From Acidobacteriota bacterium (lineage in GTDB: Bacteria > Acidobacteriota > Terriglobia > UBA7540), in the NCBI GenBank assembly GCA_021827245.1, contig JAKAWN010000210.1, forward strand, positions 1 to 11,117: a stretch of DNA of 11,117 bases, written 5' to 3'. The position numbers and the translations under genes are program-made. Positions 7,053 to 11,117 of this stretch are shown one piece after another (position 1 is the stretch's first letter; each line of letters opens with the position of its first letter). The notes beneath the pieces were generated by a model that was not told the origin of the DNA, made no database searches, and worked only from the letters and a program-made list of their open reading frames with translations.

Positions 7053-7838
7053 ATGAGTTACGAAACCCTCTTATATGAAATTCGCGCAGGCATTGCCTAT
7101 GTGATCATCAACCGGCCCCAAAGGCTGAACGCGCTAAATCACAAGGCTGTTCAGGAACTATCCGCCTGTTTTGAACGGATTCGGGAATCCAGTGAGGTCC
7201 AGGGAGCCATCTTGACAGGCTCAGGGGAAAAAGCCTTTGTCGCCGGCGCGGACATTAGTGAACTGGCGGTTCTCGGCTCGGCGGCTGAAGCCCGACAAAT
7301 GTCCCTCCGGGGGCAGGGGCTTATGAATATGATCGAAAACCTGGGAAAACCCGTCATCGCCGCCGTAAACGGCCTCGCTTTGGGCGGTGGCTGCGAATTG
7401 GCCATGGCCTGCACCTTCCGCATTGCCTCTGAGAACGCGCGCTTCGGATTGCCGGAACTCAAGATGGGCATCATCCCGGGTTACGGAGGAACTCAACGCC
7501 TGCCGCGCCTGGTGGGCAAAGGTCGCGCGCTTGAGATGATTCTCAGTGGAGAACCTATCACGGCGCAGGAAGCTTGGCGAATCGGGTTGGCAAACCTTGT
7601 GGTCAGTCTTACTGAACTGATTCCCTCTGCAGAGAAAGCGATTCAAAAGATTGCGGCAAATGCACCCACTGCAATCAGGTATGCTCTGGAGGCGGTCAAT
7701 CAGGGAATGGAAATGCCGCAAGACAAGGGTGAGAGGCTGGAGGCCGGCCTGTTTGGACTCTGCGGCGCAACCGCCGATATGAAGGAAGGAATGCGGGCGT
7801 TCCTGGAAAAACGCCCAGCGCGATTTACCGGCGAGTAG
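7053..7838 (+). CDS. Enoyl-CoA hydratase/isomerase family protein (crotonase fold)
   Basis: Cytoplasmic acyl-CoA enzyme, most likely adding water to trans-2-enoyl-CoA in fatty-acid or amino-acid breakdown. The 261-aa length is typical of monofunctional crotonases. The oxyanion hole residues appear in AGADISE (64-70) and GLALGGGCELAMAC (107-120). Both catalytic glutamates of true hydratases are present, at about E115 (GGGCELA) and E135 (FGLPELKMGIIPGYGGTQRLPR), which favours hydratase over decarboxylase or hydrolase members of the family. The ATG at 7053 has a good GGAG (7041-7044) 8 nt upstream. It is followed 38 bp later by nusB on the same strand, so the two may be cotranscribed though unrelated in function. 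No other beta-oxidation gene is nearby, so the physiological substrate (crotonyl-CoA, 3-hydroxypropionyl-type, aromatic-derived) cannot be told from context. Confidence 0.9.
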   Translation: MSYETLLYEIRAGIAYVIINRPQRLNALNHKAVQELSACFERIRESSEVQGAILTGSGEKAFVAGADISELAVLGSAAEARQMSLRGQGLMNMIENLGKPVIAAVNGLALGGGCELAMACTFRIASENARFGLPELKMGIIPGYGGTQRLPRLVGKGRALEMILSGEPITAQEAWRIGLANLVVSLTELIPSAEKAIQKIAANAPTAIRYALEAVNQGMEMPQDKGERLEAGLFGLCGATADMKEGMRAFLEKRPARFTGE

Positions 7839-7876
7839 TTGACGGCCACCGGCGCGCATGGATAAGCAGGCCATCT

Positions 7877-8299
7877 ATGGGTTCTCGAACAAAATCTCGT
7901 GAGTTAGCGCTCCAGATGCTTTTTCAATGGGAGGTGGGCAAGCACCCTCCCGCCTACGTTGTGCAGACCTTCATGTCCGGTCGTCGCCTTGCGCCCGATG
8001 TCGATGCTTTTGCGCGCGACTTATTTGAAGGAGCCGTGGGCCAAGTCGCGGAACTCGACCGCGTGATCGCAGAGCACTCAAAGCACTGGCGAATGGACCG
8101 CATGCCCGCCATCGACCGCAATATCCTTCGAATGGCGCTCTACGAGATCCTTCACCATCCGGAAACTCCCGGCGCAGTTGTAATGAATGAGGCCATCGAA
8201 CTGGCTCGGCGCTTCTCCAGCGAAGACTCCGCCGAATTCGTGAACGGCGTTCTGGATGGAATCTGGAAGTCCCTGCCTCAGACAGAGCCGAAAAACTAG
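7877..8299 (+). CDS. nusB: Transcription antitermination factor NusB
   Basis: Small all-helical RNA-binding protein that joins NusE (ribosomal protein S10) on boxA RNA to assemble the antitermination complex needed for full-length rRNA transcription. The 140-aa product is the normal length. Family marks are the N-terminal RTKSRELALQMLFQWEV (4-20), the central IDRNILRMALYEIL (79-92) and the C-terminal block VVMNEAIELARRFSSEDSAE then FVNGVLDGI (101-129). The start ATG 7877 has a weak AGG about 6 nt upstream; an ATG at 7858 is out of frame. In many bacteria nusB follows ribH, but here it follows a crotonase gene. It is convergent with the M48 protease gene, with an inverted-repeat element between them. 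Confidence 0.95.
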   Translation: MGSRTKSRELALQMLFQWEVGKHPPAYVVQTFMSGRRLAPDVDAFARDLFEGAVGQVAELDRVIAEHSKHWRMDRMPAIDRNILRMALYEILHHPETPGAVVMNEAIELARRFSSEDSAEFVNGVLDGIWKSLPQTEPKN

Positions 8300-8332
8300 T
8301 ATCGTGTCACAGGAATTCGTCGGCTGATTCAA

Positions 8333-8479
8333 ATCGTCAGGGCATGGCTTCGGCCGTGCCACTCTGTTGCCGATCGGACACTTCGGATCTCCATGCCTTG
8401 GGGAACAGCACTCAGCGGCTGAAGGCAGGCTTCGGGAAGCGGAATCGCGAAGGCACGACCGAAGGCATGCGCTGACGAT
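8333..8479. repeat. Inverted-repeat element with 28-bp ends (MITE/REPIN-like)
   Basis: The segment 8333-8360 (starting ATCGTCAG, ending CCGTGCC) is repeated in inverted orientation at 8452-8479 (starting GGCACG, ending CTGACGAT). Base-by-base comparison of one arm with the reverse complement of the other gives 25 matches in 28, with mismatches at arm positions 7, 14 and 20. The arms enclose 91 bp. The hexamer CTTCGG occurs at 8348-8353, 8381-8386 and 8430-8435, and inverted (CCGAAG) at 8459-8464. Other internal pairings exist: GGCATGG (8341-8347) with CCATGCC (8391-8397), and AAGGCATG (8462-8469) with CATGCCTT (8392-8399). It lies between the stops of the convergent nusB and protease genes and encodes no protein I recognise. 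It could be a non-autonomous mobile element, a REP doublet, or a structured RNA. Confidence 0.6.
8341..8360 (+). other. UUCG-capped hairpin downstream of nusB
   Basis: GGCATGGC (8341-8348) pairs with GCCGTGCC (8353-8360) around a TTCG tetraloop closed by C-G, the exceptionally stable RNA type. All eight positions pair if one G-U wobble is allowed; on the opposite strand that pair becomes an A-C mismatch, so a plus-strand RNA is favoured. It starts 42 nt after the nusB stop codon. No T-tract follows (ACTCTGTTG), so it may stabilise the mRNA 3' end or assist Rho-dependent termination rather than act as an intrinsic terminator. It forms the left arm of the inverted repeat. Confidence 0.5.
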
Positions 8480-8507
8480 CTATTGAACGAACTCACATCG
8501 CACAAAC

Positions 8508-9611
8508 TCAAGCTGTGGCGTTTCTGGCGTGCGCAATGCGCTTCTCGATAGACGGGTGGGAATGGAAAATGAACTCGATCCAGGCGGATGGGCGGCGTTC
8601 GGCAAGGTTTAGTTCGGCAAGTTTTTCCATGCTGGTAATAAAGGCCAATTTGCTTGGAATGGTCTTCAGCGCATAGTCGTCCGCCTGCCGCTCCAGCCAG
8701 CGCGAGTGGCTGTTAACACCAGGCAGCAGAATCAACGAGAGCCCCATGCTTACCAGAATCAACAACGGCAAGTTCGCAAAGTCTGCCACTCCCCTGAAGC
8801 CCAGGGCCGGGCCCCACTTCAGGAGGCAAACATTGGCAAGATAAAAGCCCAGGTAGGTGGAAACAGTCTGGATCACAATGGCGCGAGAAACATGGTGCCG
8901 AACGTGGTGCCCGAATTCGTGGGCCAGAACCGCCTCCACTTCGTCGGCGCTGAATTTTTCGAGCAGCGTGTCCGAAAGAATAATACGCCGCGTGTTGCCC
9001 AACCCGACCAGCGCCGCGTTGGCCTTTTTGCTTTTTTCGCTCAGCTTCCACTCGAACACGCCGCGGACGCGTGTTCGTGCCCGGCGCGAAAGTTCCAGCA
9101 GACGGTTGGTCAGTTCAGCGTCTTCGATCGGCTTGAACTTGAAAAATATGGGAAACAACAGCACTGGAGCAAGGTTGGCCAGCAGCACGAAGAAGGCAAC
9201 CAAGGCCGTGGCGGAGATAATCCACCACGCTGATGGCCAGTTTCGCATGGTCCAGTAAAGGAACTCAACGCCCAGAATGCCCAGCGTTCCGCCCACCGCC
9301 ATTCCTTTCAACTGGTCCTTCACCCAGTTCCACAATGTCAGATTCGACAACCCGTAACGATGCTCCAGGCGGTAGCCCTTCAGGTAACTGAGCGGAAGCC
9401 CCGGCAATTCTAAGATCAGCCCAAAGAGGATGAAGTAGATCAATAAGGCAAGCGCGGCGTGGGAAGTCACATTTTCTGCAAACGTCCGCAGGCCCCTTGT
9501 CCATCCGGCAAAGATCAGGAAAAGGAGCAGGCCGAGGTCGAGAGCGAATCCCACGACTCCGAGGATTCGTCCGGCACGGTGGTAACTTTTAGCACGCTGC
9601 GAATCATCCAT
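8508..9611 (-). CDS. M48 family membrane metalloprotease, Ste24/CAAX-protease-like
   Basis: Integral membrane zinc endopeptidase of the M48 family. The 367-aa product has hydrophobic segments near residues 16-36, 51-73, 104-121, 128-156, 244-263 and 280-298. The zinc-binding HEFGH is at 231-235, the third ligand is a Glu near 307 in WLERQADDYAL, and the family's C-terminal SHPSIEKRI motif starts near 351. The long N-terminal membrane region and the layout around the active site resemble eukaryotic Ste24 (CAAX prenyl protease 1) more than HtpX, which is shorter with the active site nearer the N-terminus. Bacteria have no prenylated a-factor, so a role in membrane protein quality control is a guess from the family. 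The start ATG 9611 has no clear ribosome-binding site. It begins 25 bp after the phosphohexomutase stop on the same strand, so it is probably expressed with that gene. All zinc ligands are intact. Confidence 0.9.
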   Translation of the reverse strand: MDDSQRAKSYHRAGRILGVVGFALDLGLLLFLIFAGWTRGLRTFAENVTSHAALALLIYFILFGLILELPGLPLSYLKGYRLEHRYGLSNLTLWNWVKDQLKGMAVGGTLGILGVEFLYWTMRNWPSAWWIISATALVAFFVLLANLAPVLLFPIFFKFKPIEDAELTNRLLELSRRARTRVRGVFEWKLSEKSKKANAALVGLGNTRRIILSDTLLEKFSADEVEAVLAHEFGHHVRHHVSRAIVIQTVSTYLGFYLANVCLLKWGPALGFRGVADFANLPLLILVSMGLSLILLPGVNSHSRWLERQADDYALKTIPSKLAFITSMEKLAELNLAERRPSAWIEFIFHSHPSIEKRIAHARNATA

Positions 9612-9636
9612 AATCAGAAAATCTTCGAGCCCTCAT

Positions 9637-11046
9637 TCATGATGGCGATTCCCGCTGCGCAAAGTCGGCGATCGCATCGAGAAGAATTGTGACCTTCTCC
9701 CGCGAAGGAGCTTCCGCGTAAAGGCGCAACACGTTTTCGGTCCCCGAGGCTCGCACAAGAACCCACATCGAATCCCCCAAAACCATTTTCACGCCGTCCT
9801 GGTCATCCACGGCGAGAACTTTGAAATTTGCCACAGAGTTCAGCTTTCCTGCGCGCGCCAGTTCCACCACTCGCTGCGCCTTGGTTTTGTCGAATTCCAG
9901 ATCAAGCCGTCGATAGTGGTGTGGGCCATACTCTTCCTCAAGCTCCTGGATCAGTTCGCCCAGATTCTTCCCGCGCTGCGCGATAATGTCCGCCAAATAG
10001 AGTGAATTCAAAATGCCATCACGCTCCGGCAAGTGCCCGCGTGCCGCGATGCCACCGCTTTCCTCGCCGCCAATCAGAATATCGCGCGCCAGCATTAGCT
10101 CGCAGATGTATTTGAAACCAATGGGGGTAACGTGCAACGGCAACCCGTATTTCGCGGCGATCTTGTCGATCATCTGGGTGGTGGAGACCGTCTTGACCAC
10201 TTCGCCTTTCAGCCCTCGTTCCACAACCAGATGTCGCAACAATATGGAAAAGACCTTATGCGAATCAACCGAGTTTCCCTGAGCGTCAACGGCTCCGATT
10301 CGGTCGGCATCGCCGTCCGTGGCGAATCCGGCGTCGGATTTCGTTCTCACAACCGCTTTGCTCAAGTCAGCCAGGTGAGGATCGATCGGCTCAGGATTGA
10401 TTCCCGGAAACAGCGGATTGTGTTCAGAGTGAATCTCAGAAAATGAAATCCCGGCCTCTTCAAACAAATGCGCGACACATCCCCGGGCCGCGCCAAACAT
10501 CGGATCGATCACAAACTTTCTGCCGCTCGGGCGAATGCGGTCGAGTGAAACCAGCGTTTTCAGCCGGTCCAGATAAGGGTTGATGAGATCGGCTGTTTCA
10601 ATCGCGGCGGGGCTTTTTGAAGCCTGTGCTTTTCGGGGATCCTCAGCGGGAAGGTAGGTCTCAACCTTCTTCATGATGGCCGGCGAAGCCGAGCCCCCGT
10701 AAGGAGCTTTGAACTTGACGCCATTCCAGATATAGGGATTGTGGCTGGCCGTGACCATCAGCGCGCCCGCGGTCTTTCGGACTACCACGGCGTAACTGAT
10801 GGCTGGAGTGGGGGTGGCCCGGTCGGCCAGCAGCACCGGAATCCCTTCAGCCGCTACTTGCCGCGCTGCTTCCCGACCGGCCTCGGCGGAAAGGAATCGT
10901 GTATCATAGCCAACCACCAGTCCGTTCTCCGGCTGTCCTTCGTGGCGAACATATCGCGCGATGGCACACGCCACCCGGCGCACGTTCTCGAAAACAAACG
11001 TGTCACCGATAATTCCGCGCCAGCCGTCGGTCCCGAATTTGATCAC
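9637..11046 (-). CDS. Alpha-D-phosphohexomutase (phosphoglucomutase/phosphomannomutase family)
   Basis: Cytoplasmic enzyme that moves phosphate between C6 and C1 of a hexose, through a phosphoserine and a bisphosphate intermediate. The 469-aa product is complete, with four domains: FGTDGWRG (4-11) at the substrate face; TASHNP (99-104) with the catalytic Ser101; the Mg2+-binding loop DGDADR (244-249); the sugar-selecting loop GGEESGG (326-332); and the phosphate-binding RASGTEN (432-438). GEESG is typical of enzymes acting on glucose and/or mannose phosphates. The opening KFGTDGWRG and the size fit the bacterial/archaeal PGM-like subgroup; GlmM and ManB remain possible. The start is GTG 11046, giving the conserved MIKFGTDGW; the nearest GGAGG-like sequence is about 25 nt upstream, so initiation signals are poor. 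It is the probable first gene of a two-gene unit with the M48 protease. With glucokinase it could supply glucose-1-phosphate for glycogen or cell-surface sugars. Confidence 0.92.
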   Translation of the reverse strand: MIKFGTDGWRGIIGDTFVFENVRRVACAIARYVRHEGQPENGLVVGYDTRFLSAEAGREAARQVAAEGIPVLLADRATPTPAISYAVVVRKTAGALMVTASHNPYIWNGVKFKAPYGGSASPAIMKKVETYLPAEDPRKAQASKSPAAIETADLINPYLDRLKTLVSLDRIRPSGRKFVIDPMFGAARGCVAHLFEEAGISFSEIHSEHNPLFPGINPEPIDPHLADLSKAVVRTKSDAGFATDGDADRIGAVDAQGNSVDSHKVFSILLRHLVVERGLKGEVVKTVSTTQMIDKIAAKYGLPLHVTPIGFKYICELMLARDILIGGEESGGIAARGHLPERDGILNSLYLADIIAQRGKNLGELIQELEEEYGPHHYRRLDLEFDKTKAQRVVELARAGKLNSVANFKVLAVDDQDGVKMVLGDSMWVLVRASGTENVLRLYAEAPSREKVTILLDAIADFAQRESPS

Positions 11047-11074
11047 CTCAGTTGATTGGCTCAGCCCAGCCTCC

Positions 11075-11080
11075 GTTATA
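11075..11080 (-). promoter_or_regulatory. Possible -10 box upstream of the phosphohexomutase
   Basis: On the minus strand TATAAC (5 of 6 consensus positions) lies about 29 bp before the GTG start. The nearest -35-like hexamer, TTGAAC (11102-11107), is 21 bp away, longer than the usual 16-18 bp. The window ends just beyond, so upstream elements cannot be judged. Confidence 0.25.
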
Positions 11081-11117
11081 ACAAGCTCTTCTTGCCCCGC
11101 CGTTCAAGCTCCTGCAC

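Noticed and set aside
7221..7874. 217-codon open frame antisense to the crotonase gene
   Set aside because: The crotonase frame has intact catalytic residues and a good ribosome-binding site; the antisense product has no recognisable domain.
1..11117. A novel defence, mobile or biosynthetic gene cluster
   Set aside because: All confidently coded proteins belong to known, mostly housekeeping families, with no nuclease-effector pairs, reverse transcriptase, recombinase, CRISPR repeats or biosynthetic enzymes grouped together.

Overview
This window is ordinary bacterial core-genome DNA: dense, moderately GC-rich, and holding ten recognisable genes, one of them frameshifted. The best guess for the host is an Acidobacteriota-like soil or sediment bacterium. 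That guess rests on the style of the short secreted TonB-C-domain protein and its 'VVLDLPDRVTITT' tail, on the gene mix and on GTG starts. It is inference, not proof. I see no phage, plasmid, insertion sequence, CRISPR array, rRNA or tRNA.

Layout. (1) Positions 1-3151, plus strand: a ROK-family sugar kinase (probable glucokinase) behind a leader with a good hairpin and followed by a strong intrinsic terminator; then a DUF2905 two-helix membrane protein; then xseA, the large subunit of exonuclease VII. (2) 3213-4210, minus strand: a TonB C-terminal-domain secreted protein split by a one-base frameshift, preceded by an adenosine-specific kinase (COG1839 type). (3) 4211-4976: a long divergent gap with no recognisable gene but a plausible promoter and small repeats. 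(4) 4977-8299, plus strand: lepA (elongation factor 4), a crotonase-fold enoyl-CoA hydratase/isomerase, and nusB. (5) 8300-8507: a convergent gap almost filled by a roughly 150-bp inverted-repeat element whose 28-bp ends match at 25 positions. (6) 8508-11046, minus strand: a phosphohexomutase followed 25 bp later by a Ste24-type M48 membrane protease.

How the genes relate. The sugar kinase and the phosphohexomutase could act in sequence (glucose to glucose-6-phosphate to glucose-1-phosphate), but they are about 8.4 kb apart and not in one operon. The adenosine kinase is a salvage enzyme. LepA, NusB and XseA are housekeeping functions in translation, rRNA transcription and DNA repair. I see no new multi-gene system. 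The items most worth a second look are the inverted-repeat element at 8333-8479, the frameshifted TonB-domain gene at 3213-3622, and the unexplained 766-bp divergent gap.
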